Source of the DNA: Pontiellaceae bacterium B1224 | GTDB taxonomy: Bacteria; Verrucomicrobiota; Kiritimatiellia; Kiritimatiellales; Pontiellaceae | NCBI GenBank assembly: GCA_029432815.1 | Contig: JAROBA010000015.1 | Coordinates: forward strand, 54,782 to 118,781 | DNA length: 64,000 nt | Direction: 5' to 3' | Shown: positions 1 through 9,600 of the stretch, piece by piece | Position numbering within the stretch: position 1 is the first letter of the stretch | Layout of the letters: every line of letters starts with the position of its first letter | Program-made: the position numbers and the translations under genes | Notes under the pieces: model-generated | Databases searched by the model: none | Told to the model about the DNA's origin: nothing | What the model saw: the letters and a program-made list of their open reading frames with translations, nothing else

Positions 1-42
1 GACGAGATCGACGACCTCGTAGAATATGTGAAGTCGCTTTAA
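1..42 (+). CDS. 3' end of a probable c-type cytochrome protein (partial)
   Basis: The first 13 codons read DEIDDLVEYVKSL and end at a TAA stop, so this is the C-terminus of a gene that begins outside the window. The pattern E-I-x-D-L-V-x-Y-V-K-S-L is typical of the last helix of cytochrome-c-like domains. That identification is family knowledge applied to a very short stretch. The next gene, a CxxCH-containing hydrazine-synthase-alpha-like protein, starts 3 bp downstream, so the two are probably co-transcribed and may share a role in electron transfer. Confidence 0.5.
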   Translation, partial: DEIDDLVEYVKSL

Positions 43-45
43 AAA

Positions 46-3000
46 ATGGATACCATGAAAACCAAATTTCTAATTCTACTGGCTGCGGTGGCGTGCCTGG
101 TCGGCGACCTGCTGGCGGAGCTGCCCGCCTGCGTCACCAATCAGCCGATTCTGTTCATATACCGTAGGCAGTATGACCGGGATCACCACAACACGGCCAC
201 TTTCTTTCCATCCTGCCCGAACGAGTTCAACACGGGTGACTTTCGGCCGGGGGCTGATCTAAAGGTTTTCGATCCGAATACGGGCGGAGTGACGACCCTG
301 CTTTCAAGACCGAACGGTATGATTCGCGACCCCGACGTTCACTTCAGTGGTGAAAAGATTGTCTTCTCGATGCGCAATGATACGGATGACAGCCACCACA
401 TCTATGAAATCAACATCGACGGCTCCGGGCTGAAGCAACTGACTTTTATGACGGATGCGGACGATCTCGATCCGATCTATATGCCCGATGGCGATATTGT
501 TTTCACTTCGACGCGCGAGATAAAATATATCGGATGCAATCGCCATATTTCAGCCAACCTTCACAAAATGGAGGCCGACGGCGCCAACATTAACCAGATC
601 GGGCGCAGTACGCTGTTCGAAGACCATCCGAGTCTGATGCCCGACGGGCGCATCATGTATTCGCGCTGGGAATATGTGGACCGCAACTTCGGCGATGCGC
701 AGGGGCTGTGGGTCTGCGAACCCGATGGCACCGGCCATGCGATCATGTATGGCAACAATACAACGAGTCCCGGCGGCGTGCTCGATGGACAGATGATTCC
801 CGGAACACCGTACATCGTCTGTACCTTCAGTTCCTGCCACGATGTGCCGTGGGGCGCGATTGCCATTGTCGACCGCCGCAAGGGCGTCGATGGACGCGAT
901 CCGGTGGTGCGCACCTGGCCCGCCGGACTGGAGAGCTGGGTGAAAGAGAGCGGGCAGGATTACGATCGCTTCAAAAGTACATCAATCCGGCACGAAGATC
1001 CCTGGCCGCTGGTCGATCCCGACACGGGGGTGGGCGGTCGTTATTTCCTCTGCTCGCGCGAAATAACCGGCAGCAGTTCACACATGGGCCTCTATTTGTT
1101 GGATATGGAAGGGGATTCAACGTTGCTTTACAGTGAGGGCAGTGGTGTGTGGGGTTGTTTCGATCCTATTCCGCTCGCTTCGCGCCCGGTGCCGCACGAT
1201 GTCACGATTCACCGAACGAACAACGGAGTGGATGGGCGTTTTTATGTGCAGGATGTTTACGAAGGTACGCACATGGAGGGTGTAGAGCGCGGTGAGGTTA
1301 AATATCTGCGTGTTGTGGGCGCACCCAACAAAACCGATTTTGTCTGGGAGGCCAGTTGGGGCGGGCAGGGCCGGGAGTCGCCCGGCATGAACTGGGAAAA
1401 CTTCCAGAACAAACGGATTCTCGGAGACGTGCCGGTTGAAGAAGACGGCTCGGCGCATTTTAACGCTCCATCGAGCGAGTTTCTTTTTTTCCAACTGTTG
1501 GATGAAAACAAAATGATGGTTCAGTCGATGCGTACGGGAACGATCATTCAGCCCAATGAAACCCAGGGCTGCATCGGCTGCCACGACGACCGCGCGCTGG
1601 CTCCCGCAGCCTATGGAGACAATTCCCTGCCGCTTGCCACTCTGCGTGAACCGAGTCAGCTCGACGGCTGGTATGGCGAGGAGCGCAACTTCGGCTATCT
1701 GCAGGAAGTGCAACTGGTATTCGATGCCCATTGTATGCCGTGCCACGATTTCGACGGATCGGCATCGGGTACGCTGATTCTGGCCGGCGATAAAGGCCTG
1801 TTCTTTAACGCCTCCTATACCGAACTTTGGAACAAAGATTATACCGGAGCCATCGGTGCCGGGCCGGCTGCTATTCAACAGGCGAAGAGCTGGGGCTCGC
1901 ATGCCAGTCCGCTGATGGCGAAAATTCTCTCCGGGCACAACAGCGGCTCAATGACCACCGAAGAGATTGAGCGGGTCGCCACGTGGCTCGATATGAATGC
2001 GCCGTATTATCCCCATTTCAGCGCCAACTATCCGAATAATCTGGCGGGGCGTTCACCATTGAACGATTCGCAGATTGCCAGCCTCAAGGCGCTGACGGGG
2101 AAAAATTTTGCCAATATGAACGGCAGGAATAAAAATCCCGGGCCGATGGTCTGCTTCGACCGCCCGGAAAAAAGCCCTTGTCTGGACGCGCTTACGGTCG
2201 GGGCTGCTAATTACAACAGTGCGCTGGCGATCATTCAGGCCGGGCAGGCTGCGCTCGCCGCGCTGCCGCGCGAGGACATGCCCGGCTATTATAAAGTGAC
2301 GGAGCTGGACCTTTGGCATGAGGCCACGTGGACCGACCGGATGAATCGCGAGGCGATGAGTCAGGCCGCAATCACTGCGGGGGTTAAGGCCTACGATGAA
2401 CAGCCGCTGATGTTGGCCGCGAACCGTGGTGCTGAGGGTATCGACGGCATTTCCGCCCTCGTACAGGGGGAAGTCATCTACACCGTTTCCAACACGGTGG
2501 TGGACGTGACGGTCTGCTGGGGTTCGTTTGACGGCGGCGACGAGATCGGTGACTGGCAATACAGCACCGAACTGCCGGCGCAGTCCGAAGGCGATTTTTC
2601 CGTCACGCTGACCGGCCTCGTGCCGGGCGCAGACATCCACTTTCGGGTCTTTGTCTCGAACGCCGATGGCACCGTTGCGGCCTATGAAAGCACCGTATTT
2701 GATACGCGCTCGCTGATTGATCAGGATGGCGATGGCATGGCCGACGACTGGGAACTCTCGCACTTCGGTTCCAGCACGGCACAGCTGCCCGGCGATGACT
2801 GGGATGGCGACGGTCTCTGTAACGAAGAGGAATATTGGGTCGGTACGGATCCGACCAATGCGGCTTCCTGTCTTGTGATCGAAGGGCTGGATGTTTCCGG
2901 CACCGATGTGGCCATTGCCTGGCAGAGCGCACACAACGCGGAGTACACGCTGGAATATTCCACCAACTTGACTGTTAACAGCTGGATACCGCTGGTGGTC

Positions 3001-3099
3001 GACCGCTCGGCCACGCCGCCGCAGAATATTTACTCGGGCAATGCCCCGGTTGCCGAAGTGCGCTACTACCGCGTCCGCGGCCGCCGCACCGATCGATAA
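46..3099 (+). CDS. Hydrazine-synthase-alpha-like secreted protein with two CxxCH motifs
   Basis: This 1017-residue protein begins with a signal peptide ending near ...GDLLA. An alternative ATG at 55 gives MKTKF and fits the signal peptide equally well; neither start has a strong ribosome binding site. The N-terminal half has PD40/TolB-like propeller repeats (for example GSGLKQLT and PDGDIVFTSTR). The centre resembles the middle domain of hydrazine synthase alpha: QSMRTGTI, then CIGCH at residues 509-513 and CMPCH at 563-567, which could each bind a haem. An Fn3-like segment precedes two Asp-rich thrombospondin-3-like calcium loops (about residues 892-936). The last 80 residues carry the Y-T-L-E-Y-S-T-N-L...W module that ends several other secreted proteins here. 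Homologues in PVC bacteria without anammox are common, so hydrazine synthesis is not implied. The substrate is unknown. Confidence 0.85.
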   Translation: MDTMKTKFLILLAAVACLVGDLLAELPACVTNQPILFIYRRQYDRDHHNTATFFPSCPNEFNTGDFRPGADLKVFDPNTGGVTTLLSRPNGMIRDPDVHFSGEKIVFSMRNDTDDSHHIYEINIDGSGLKQLTFMTDADDLDPIYMPDGDIVFTSTREIKYIGCNRHISANLHKMEADGANINQIGRSTLFEDHPSLMPDGRIMYSRWEYVDRNFGDAQGLWVCEPDGTGHAIMYGNNTTSPGGVLDGQMIPGTPYIVCTFSSCHDVPWGAIAIVDRRKGVDGRDPVVRTWPAGLESWVKESGQDYDRFKSTSIRHEDPWPLVDPDTGVGGRYFLCSREITGSSSHMGLYLLDMEGDSTLLYSEGSGVWGCFDPIPLASRPVPHDVTIHRTNNGVDGRFYVQDVYEGTHMEGVERGEVKYLRVVGAPNKTDFVWEASWGGQGRESPGMNWENFQNKRILGDVPVEEDGSAHFNAPSSEFLFFQLLDENKMMVQSMRTGTIIQPNETQGCIGCHDDRALAPAAYGDNSLPLATLREPSQLDGWYGEERNFGYLQEVQLVFDAHCMPCHDFDGSASGTLILAGDKGLFFNASYTELWNKDYTGAIGAGPAAIQQAKSWGSHASPLMAKILSGHNSGSMTTEEIERVATWLDMNAPYYPHFSANYPNNLAGRSPLNDSQIASLKALTGKNFANMNGRNKNPGPMVCFDRPEKSPCLDALTVGAANYNSALAIIQAGQAALAALPREDMPGYYKVTELDLWHEATWTDRMNREAMSQAAITAGVKAYDEQPLMLAANRGAEGIDGISALVQGEVIYTVSNTVVDVTVCWGSFDGGDEIGDWQYSTELPAQSEGDFSVTLTGLVPGADIHFRVFVSNADGTVAAYESTVFDTRSLIDQDGDGMADDWELSHFGSSTAQLPGDDWDGDGLCNEEEYWVGTDPTNAASCLVIEGLDVSGTDVAIAWQSAHNAEYTLEYSTNLTVNSWIPLVVDRSATPPQNIYSGNAPVAEVRYYRVRGRRTDR

Positions 3100-3109
3100 G
3101 AGCAATTGT

Positions 3110-3148
3110 TTTCCAATGGTTGGAAGAAAAATTTCCAACCATTGGAAA
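3110..3148 (+). terminator. Perfect 16-bp hairpin made of two head-to-head palindromic repeats
   Basis: Two exact copies of the 15-bp dispersed repeat, in opposite orientation, face each other across a 7-nt loop (gaaaaat). They give a 16-bp uninterrupted stem 11 nt after the stop codon. There is no T-tract on the 3' side, so this is not a textbook intrinsic terminator. Position and stem length still make a 3'-end or transcript-stabilising role plausible. A DNA-binding site is the alternative. Confidence 0.55.
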
Positions 3149-3215
3149 CGGATATGAACTGTATTTTGGTCTGAACAGCTACAGCGCGGCTGATACTGAG
3201 ACTAAAAAACGCCAA

Positions 3216-3257
3216 AATACCCTTTTCCGGCGATACCACCTTTTTCTTCCTTATGAT
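3216..3257 (+). promoter_or_regulatory. Conserved 20-bp upstream element plus -10-like box (copy 1)
   Basis: AATACCCTTTTCCGGCGATA at 3216-3235 is followed 15 bp later by TTATGAT. The same 20 bases occur at 10887 and 13597, each time in the leader of a plus-strand secreted-protein gene. This is probably an operator or activator site with its promoter; the factor is unknown. Confidence 0.6.
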
Positions 3258-3420
3258 ATGCCTTGAGCGTTATTTGATGAAAAGGAGTTTTCCACGGTAC
3301 GCGGTTCTCCGTGTGGCGTGGTTACACCGCATGACTCGTTTTATATTGTAAGTAGAATAGAGTGTGGTTTTGGGATAAAGGGATTCCGCAAAACCGTCAT
3401 GACAAAACAGGAGAGGTGAG

Positions 3421-5721
3421 ATGAAAAAAATATTGAGATTAGCTCTTGGCATAATTGCCATCTTTGGTGCAAGCGGAGTTGTTGCTCAGGAAACCATTAC
3501 TTTTCATTCAGATTTCGACGAGGCGGATCTCAGCCTTATCAGTAATCTGAATATTGACACTCCCAGCCCGAACCTTGCAGGGCCCGGTAGCGGCAATGTT
3601 GCTCTGGACACCGTCGGCGAGCAACTGGATTTACTCTCTAACGGAGCGAACATGTGGACGACCCGTAACGGCGCACCTATCGCGTGGGTCGCGGCTCCGA
3701 GCGTTATTGTTGGCCAGACCTGGTTTACGGAAACCTATGTCACTATGGAGGATGGCACCGGTGGCAATTCGACGTATAAGCAAGCCGGTATCACCTTTTA
3801 TGGTGGCCCGGACGGTGCCAATCCCGGCGACACGGCCGCTCCCGCTTTAATATTAAACGACTGGAATAACTGGAATGCCCAGCAGGTCAATTTATCTGTG
3901 GGTGGTGTGGATAATCAATCCAATGCCGATATAGGAAGTGCGGCGGGGGTTTTCCTTCGCTCTGAAATCACCGAAGGTGGCGACACCGATACCTATAATT
4001 TCTTCTACAAACTGAATGCCGGTGACGAATGGACCCAGATGGACGGAATTGCAGTGAACAGGATGAGTGATACCGAAAATTCCCGCGTTGGTCTGTTTAT
4101 AAAATCTCATGGTAACAACACCAATGCGCTGGCTCAGTTTGACTATTTTACCGTCGGTACCTTACCCGCGCCTGAGGGAGCGAGTATTTCGCTGCTTCCG
4201 GACTCCCTCTCGCTGCAGCTGGTTGCGCCCGATATGAGCACCAATGGAACGGTTACGGCGACATACACTGCAGGTGCGAGCTCCGCAAACGACATTACCA
4301 TTATTTCGGCGCTGGCGGATGCCGGCTTCAGTGCTGATCCGATTCCTGACCTTGGAACCGGTAACATGACGGAGGAGATCACGGTTATCTTTGACAATAC
4401 ATCCATCGGTCTTGCAAACGGCGAGTCCACGAATTCTACACTGGAGGTGATCTGGTCTGAAATCGGATCCGGTGTAAACCACACTTCGGAAGTGGCGTTG
4501 GCTGTGACCTATATCAATGTCCCAAGCAGTCTTGAGCTGGATCAGGATACGTTGTCGCTGGAGCTGGCTGCTCCGGACACAAGTGTCGACGGAACCATTC
4601 TTGCCTCGTTTGCAGGGGGAACACTCGCTACTGATGTTGATGTGATTTCAGTGGTGTCATCGAACAGCGATTTCAGTGCCGTTCCGGTCAGTTTTGTCCT
4701 GGATACTCTCAATACGAATGAAACCATCACAGTCACCTATAACAACGGCACACTGGTTAACCATGGAGATACGGCAGCGTCCACGCTGGTCGTCACCTGG
4801 ACCGAAGCGGGTTCCGGCGTAACCAACACCACGGACGTGGCATTGGATGTCTCCTATAATCAATCGTCTCAGATCTCCAAGTTGTGGTCTATTGGTATGG
4901 ACTTTGGCGGCACCGCTCCGGCAGGTGCGTATACCTTCAACCAGGTGGGCCCATTCGGTGGCAATAATACCACCGAGGGCGTGGCAGCGGATGCGGTTCT
5001 CACCTATGATTCCCTGCTGAATACCGATAATGAGCTGGTAGCAGGAGTGGAATTCGCCTTTACGAATGCCGGTCAAATTTCCTGGGACATTGGTCTGGGC
5101 GGTGCAGGAGCTGTCGGAACTGCTGGTGATGGAGCCCTGATTACTGACGAATCTGTATACGCGGACGGCCTGATTTGTAACGACGCTTCCGGCAGGCCGC
5201 TGACAGCGGGTGTGGATTTCATGTATTTCACCTTTACCGGATTGGATGACAGCCTCATATACGACCTTTCAGCGGGTTGGGATAATGGCAACGGGAACTT
5301 TAATGAAACCTGGGCTGCAGATGGACAATCTGTGACGACCACTGTTGACGGTTCCGGAGGCGGTTATGCGAGCCTGACCGGTCTCTCTACGGACGGTTCT
5401 GGAAATCTGGTTGTTTCACTGACCGGCAACGGAGGGGCCGCTCATATCACGGTGGCCGGTTTGACGCTGACCGCATTTTCACTTGCACCGTCCGAAATCG
5501 GTGATGCGACGATCAGCATACTTTCGGGCGGAACCGAAATGGTCATTTGCTGGGAGGGAGTAGGCGGAGCCAACACCTATGCGATAGAGGCCACCGACAG
5601 TCTCGTTCACGGCATCTGGACCCCGATACAAGAGGGTATCGCGGGCGTTAACGGCCAGATGTGCGTAACAAATTCCATCACGAAAGCGTATGAATTCTAC
5701 CGTGTCGTACTGGAAGAATAA
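3421..5721 (+). CDS. Secreted modular protein: lectin-like region, two Ig-like repeats, IDFG module, C-terminal module
   Basis: The protein has 766 residues and a clear signal peptide (MKKILRLALG... to VVAQ). Residues 24 to about 245 look like a concanavalin/LamG-type beta-sandwich (HSDFDEADLS, FFYKLNAGDEW). Two Ig-like repeats follow, about 255-365 and 371-480, each with an S-L-x-L-x-L-x-A-P-D-x-S core and an ending like LDVSYN. Residues 488-690 form an IDFG module (MDFGGTAPAG, FTGLDDSL, TGLSTDGSGNL). The final 75 residues are the shared C-terminal module (YAIEATDSLVHGIW). No catalytic motif is visible, so binding or surface attachment is the likely role. It heads the unit with the PEP-CTERM gene 68 bp downstream and has a good GGAGAGG ribosome binding site. 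Function remains unknown. Confidence 0.85.
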   Translation: MKKILRLALGIIAIFGASGVVAQETITFHSDFDEADLSLISNLNIDTPSPNLAGPGSGNVALDTVGEQLDLLSNGANMWTTRNGAPIAWVAAPSVIVGQTWFTETYVTMEDGTGGNSTYKQAGITFYGGPDGANPGDTAAPALILNDWNNWNAQQVNLSVGGVDNQSNADIGSAAGVFLRSEITEGGDTDTYNFFYKLNAGDEWTQMDGIAVNRMSDTENSRVGLFIKSHGNNTNALAQFDYFTVGTLPAPEGASISLLPDSLSLQLVAPDMSTNGTVTATYTAGASSANDITIISALADAGFSADPIPDLGTGNMTEEITVIFDNTSIGLANGESTNSTLEVIWSEIGSGVNHTSEVALAVTYINVPSSLELDQDTLSLELAAPDTSVDGTILASFAGGTLATDVDVISVVSSNSDFSAVPVSFVLDTLNTNETITVTYNNGTLVNHGDTAASTLVVTWTEAGSGVTNTTDVALDVSYNQSSQISKLWSIGMDFGGTAPAGAYTFNQVGPFGGNNTTEGVAADAVLTYDSLLNTDNELVAGVEFAFTNAGQISWDIGLGGAGAVGTAGDGALITDESVYADGLICNDASGRPLTAGVDFMYFTFTGLDDSLIYDLSAGWDNGNGNFNETWAADGQSVTTTVDGSGGGYASLTGLSTDGSGNLVVSLTGNGGAAHITVAGLTLTAFSLAPSEIGDATISILSGGTEMVICWEGVGGANTYAIEATDSLVHGIWTPIQEGIAGVNGQMCVTNSITKAYEFYRVVLEE

Positions 5722-5789
5722 ACGATTCCACAGCTGAAGAATTTGGGAAAGTCAAAGGGGGCTTTTCCATAAAGAACAAAGGAGAAGAA

Positions 5790-6497
5790 ATGAAAAGAAT
5801 AATAGGAATGGCGTTGGGGATAGGCCTCGCGTGTTCGGCTCAGGCGGACATCGCTGAAGGCCAAATCATCGGAATTGACTTTGGCGGTATCGCTCCTGCG
5901 GGTGTATCGACCTTTAACCAGTTTAGCGTGGGCGGTGATGCATCGACTGCTGGGCTAGTTGCTGGTGCCACTAATACACTGACATCGGTTGCTGATATCT
6001 CCGGAAGCACCGTGAGCGGTGTTCAATTCTCATTAATCAACAATTCCGGTCAAATAGCCTGGGACTTCGTTAACGGATCTGCGGGTTATGGATTGATGAC
6101 AGACGCCAGTGTTTATGGGGATGCACTTATTTCTAATAACGCGAGTGGTAGAAACCTTCCCGCTGGTGCGCACTTCGTTCTTCGGTTCACAGGCTTGGAT
6201 GACAGTCTGACCTATGAACTCGATGGAGGATTTGAGTTCAATAATCAAAACTTCAATGCAACCTGGGAGGCAGATGGCCAGAGCTTTACCACGGATATCA
6301 ACAATGGTGCCGGATGGGGCACTCTGACCGGTCTGTCAACCGATGGTAGCGGTAATCTGGATATTATGGTAACGAGATCTAACCATATTGCTGTGGGCGG
6401 CCTGACGCTGGAAGCCATTCCGGAACCGGCCACGCAGGGACTGGTGGCTACATTCGGTGGCGCGGTTCTGTTCATCCGCCGCCGGTTCATGATCTAA
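5790..6497 (+). CDS. PEP-CTERM protein consisting of one IDFG module
   Basis: This 235-residue protein has a signal peptide (MKRIIGMALG...AQA), a single IDFG module (GIDFGGIAPAG, FTGLDDSLTYEL, TGLSTDGSGNL) and a classical PEP-CTERM tail: PEPAT, a hydrophobic stretch, then RRRF at the end. PEP-CTERM proteins are processed by exosortase and retained at the surface or released with exopolysaccharide. The exosortase is not in this window. It shows that the IDFG module can be a complete mature protein and need not be only a linker. A strong terminator follows. The ribosome binding site AAAGGAGAAG lies just upstream of the ATG. Confidence 0.92.
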   Translation: MKRIIGMALGIGLACSAQADIAEGQIIGIDFGGIAPAGVSTFNQFSVGGDASTAGLVAGATNTLTSVADISGSTVSGVQFSLINNSGQIAWDFVNGSAGYGLMTDASVYGDALISNNASGRNLPAGAHFVLRFTGLDDSLTYELDGGFEFNNQNFNATWEADGQSFTTDINNGAGWGTLTGLSTDGSGNLDIMVTRSNHIAVGGLTLEAIPEPATQGLVATFGGAVLFIRRRFMI

Positions 6498-6516
6498 ACG
6501 TTTGTTTTTTAAACGG

Positions 6517-6551
6517 AAAGGCCGCTCGTTTTCCGTTGGGCGGCCTTTTTT
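6517..6551 (+). terminator. Rho-independent terminator after the PEP-CTERM gene
   Basis: AAAGGCCGC (6517-6525) pairs with GCGGCCTTT (6540-6548) and the right arm runs into six T residues. It lies 20 bp after the stop codon and should end the transcript of the two preceding genes. Confidence 0.88.
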
Positions 6552-6683
6552 GTGATGGGTATATAAATCCGTGGTGTGACTCATTTATTGCCACGGAAGA
6601 AACGGCCCGGAGGATCGTTCTACGTAGCACGGTGCTCTGCGCCGTGTATCGGTTGGGCAGGAAGCAACGAGGGGAAGTACACG

Positions 6684-9600
6684 ATGAAGACACTCATAAC
6701 TATACTGATGGGGCTGGCACTCCCTTTCGCGGCCCAGGCGGGCATCACGCTGGGGCAGACCCTTGGGATTGATTTCGGTGGAAGCAATGCGGTCGGTGTA
6801 ACCCAGTTCAATGTCATGGGGCCATATGGAGGCAATAATACGACGTTGGGAGTGGCTGGCAACGCAGTTCTTACAGATAATTCTCTGGTCGATACCACGG
6901 GCGCTGCCGTGTCAGGCGTGGAATTCATCTTTCAGAATGCCGGTCAGATTTCCTGGGACTTTGGCTTAGGCGGTGGTGGTGTTGTCGGAACGGATGGGGA
7001 TGGTGCACTGATTGCTGACCTTTCCGTCTATGGCGACGGCCTCATTTGTAATGATGCTTCCGGCAGGGCGCTGACAGCGGGTGTGGATTTCATGGTTTTC
7101 ACCTTTACCGGTTTGGATGACAGTCTCAGCTACAACCTTTCCATTGGCCATGACCGCGACTCCGCTAACTTTAACTACACGTTCAGTGCTGATGGGCAGT
7201 CCGCCACAACCGATAGCACGGGCGCTTCCGGTGCAGGGTATGCAAGCTTTACCGGTCTCAGCACGGACGGTAGCGGCAATCTGGTCATTTCAGCAACCGG
7301 AGAAGGAACTGCAGCACACATTACAGTGGCGGCCATGACGCTGACAGCGGTTACTCCGCCGATGCCGTCGATGGAGCTGGGCGATGTAATCTGCGTGGAT
7401 TTCGGGACAACGCTTCCAGGCATTGGAAACTACAACGTCATCAACAGTGGATCCCTTTCCATCACCAATCTCATCCTTTTTTCAGATGGCACCCCTGTTG
7501 GAGTCGACCTCGAGGTGACGGCGACCAATCCTTTTGACGGTGCAGGCTGTATTGCATCAACGGCCGGTCTGGACAACATCAATGACACCGATGCGGATGT
7601 CTATGCGGACACCTTCCTGAGTGCTGACGGAAGCAACGGAGCGGGCAACGATATCATTACACTGACCTTCACCGGCCTGGATGACAGCCTCTATTACAAC
7701 CTTTCCGGAACTCTGGCCCGCAGCTCCGGCGGGGAAAACTTTTCAACGACCTGGGCCGTTGCAGGAGCGGACCCCCTGATTGCCGACGGAACCGCGGCCA
7801 ACGGAGCCGTTGATTTCAAGAGTCTGGTTTCTGTTGGCGGCATCCTGACGGTGACGCTCACGGACAACGTCCGTCAATCCGGCCTGGCTCAGCTGGCACT
7901 CGTAGCCACGGATGTCCCGCCGGCGACCGAGCTTCCGCCGGCCCCCGAACTACCCGAAGGTGTAACGGTGTATTTTGATCCGACGGTTTCGGATGCCTCT
8001 GTAGCGGCGGTTGATCTTGACGCTGTGACGATCGGGGGAAGCTGGGATGCTGCCGTTTCCGATGTGAGCCGTTTTAATGAAAATATTAACGGCTTCCTCT
8101 ATGTGATGGATGGCGCTTCGGCTCAGGGCGATTATATGGAACTGATCCTTGATGGAGGTGGGCTGGACTTTTCCGCCACCGACGTGGCGATCAATTTTGA
8201 AATGCTGGCCACCAGAGCCTCTGCGGACAGTAACATGCACTCCACCTTAATCGGATATGACGGCACCAATGAAATCTTCCGCCTGAAGTATGTTTCCCAT
8301 TCAACGCTCGCTCAGGACATCATTACCGCGTCCTCAGGCGATGGTGATGAGTCCATGGGCTTCACGCCCCTGACTCAGATCAATACGACGGCCACACCAT
8401 CCGGATTGCAGGATTTCCGGATTGTACTATCCGGCAGCCAAGTGAGCTTCAGCGGATCCAGCTTGACGGCGCAGGATGGTCCGGTGCTCAATTCCACACA
8501 AACCCTGACCTCACTGAAGTGGGAGATCACCGGGACAGCGACCGATAACCAGGGCTTCTGGCTGGATGATATTCGGATTTGGAACGGCCTGCCGAAGGCT
8601 CCGCGCGAAGCGACGGATCGGCCGAATATTATTTTTGTCCTGATGGACGATATGGGCTACAGCGATATCAGCTGCTACGGCGCAACCAAGGTGGATACGC
8701 CTAATCTGGATGCTATGGCATCCGGCGGCATGCAGTTCACCAACTTTCTTTCGGCAGCGAATGTGTGTTCCCCTTCACGGGCGGCGTTTCTGACCGGGGC
8801 CTATCCGCAACGGTGCGGCATTCCCATGGCGGTGAATCATCCGCTTGAAAATCATTGGTTCCTGGGATTGGATCCGGATGAAATCACCTTGGCTGAGCAG
8901 TGCCGGAACCAGGGCTATAAAACCTTCATGATCGGAAAATGGCATCTGGGCACAGAGGATGTATTCCTTCCTTTCAACCAGGGGTTTGACCGCTGGCTGG
9001 GGACCTGGGGGAACGGAGGCGAAGTTTTCGATGACAACGAGGTCATTTATTCGACCTTCCCGGAAACGATTATAACCGGCCTCTATACCCAGCGTATTCG
9101 CGAACACATTCGCGAAAACCGCGATAAACCGTTCTTCATCTACTACGCCCATAACTATCCGCACACACCCTTCACCGAGGGGAATGCGTTTGACGGGTCC
9201 ACCGGCAGCGGTGAACGGTCCGATGTGCTCAAGGAAGTGGATTGGGGCATGGGCCAGATGATTGGGGAGCTGGAGGCTCAGGGGCTTTTGGAAAATACGA
9301 TGATCGTCTTTTCATCCGATAATGGCGCGGTCCCGCCGTCTGCGTATGCCAATGCACCGTTCCGGGGTTCTAAATATGTTACCTGGGAGGGCGGGCATCG
9401 GGTTCCGTTCATCGTTTACTGGAAAGGTCAGATCCTAACCCCGGGTGAGCTGGCTTCCCCGCAGGTCTGGGCGATGGACCTGTTCCCGACGGTCACCGAG
9501 CTGATCGGAGCGGAAATGCCGGATGATCGGGTTTACGACGGCACCAGCCTGGTTCCGCTGTTGACCGATGAGGCGATTGCGCGCGATGCGGACGAACCCT

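Larger units (their letters stand above)
3100..3420 (+). other. Intergenic region of about 320 bp with hairpin, repeat motif and promoter
   Basis: No credible gene is seen here. The region holds a perfect 16-bp hairpin just after the upstream stop codon, one copy of the 20-bp AATACCCTTTTCCGGCGATA element, a -10-like TTATGAT, and a GGAGAGG ribosome binding site a few bases before the ATG at 3421. The layout suggests the end of one transcription unit and the start of another. Confidence 0.7.

Noticed and set aside
1..3099. Role in hydrazine synthesis
   Set aside because: Only the middle domain and haem motifs are similar; no other hydrazine synthase subunit or anammox gene is present.
3421..5721. 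Sulfatase or glycosidase activity for the protein at 3421
   Set aside because: No catalytic signature is visible; it shares only non-catalytic modules with the fused sulfatases.
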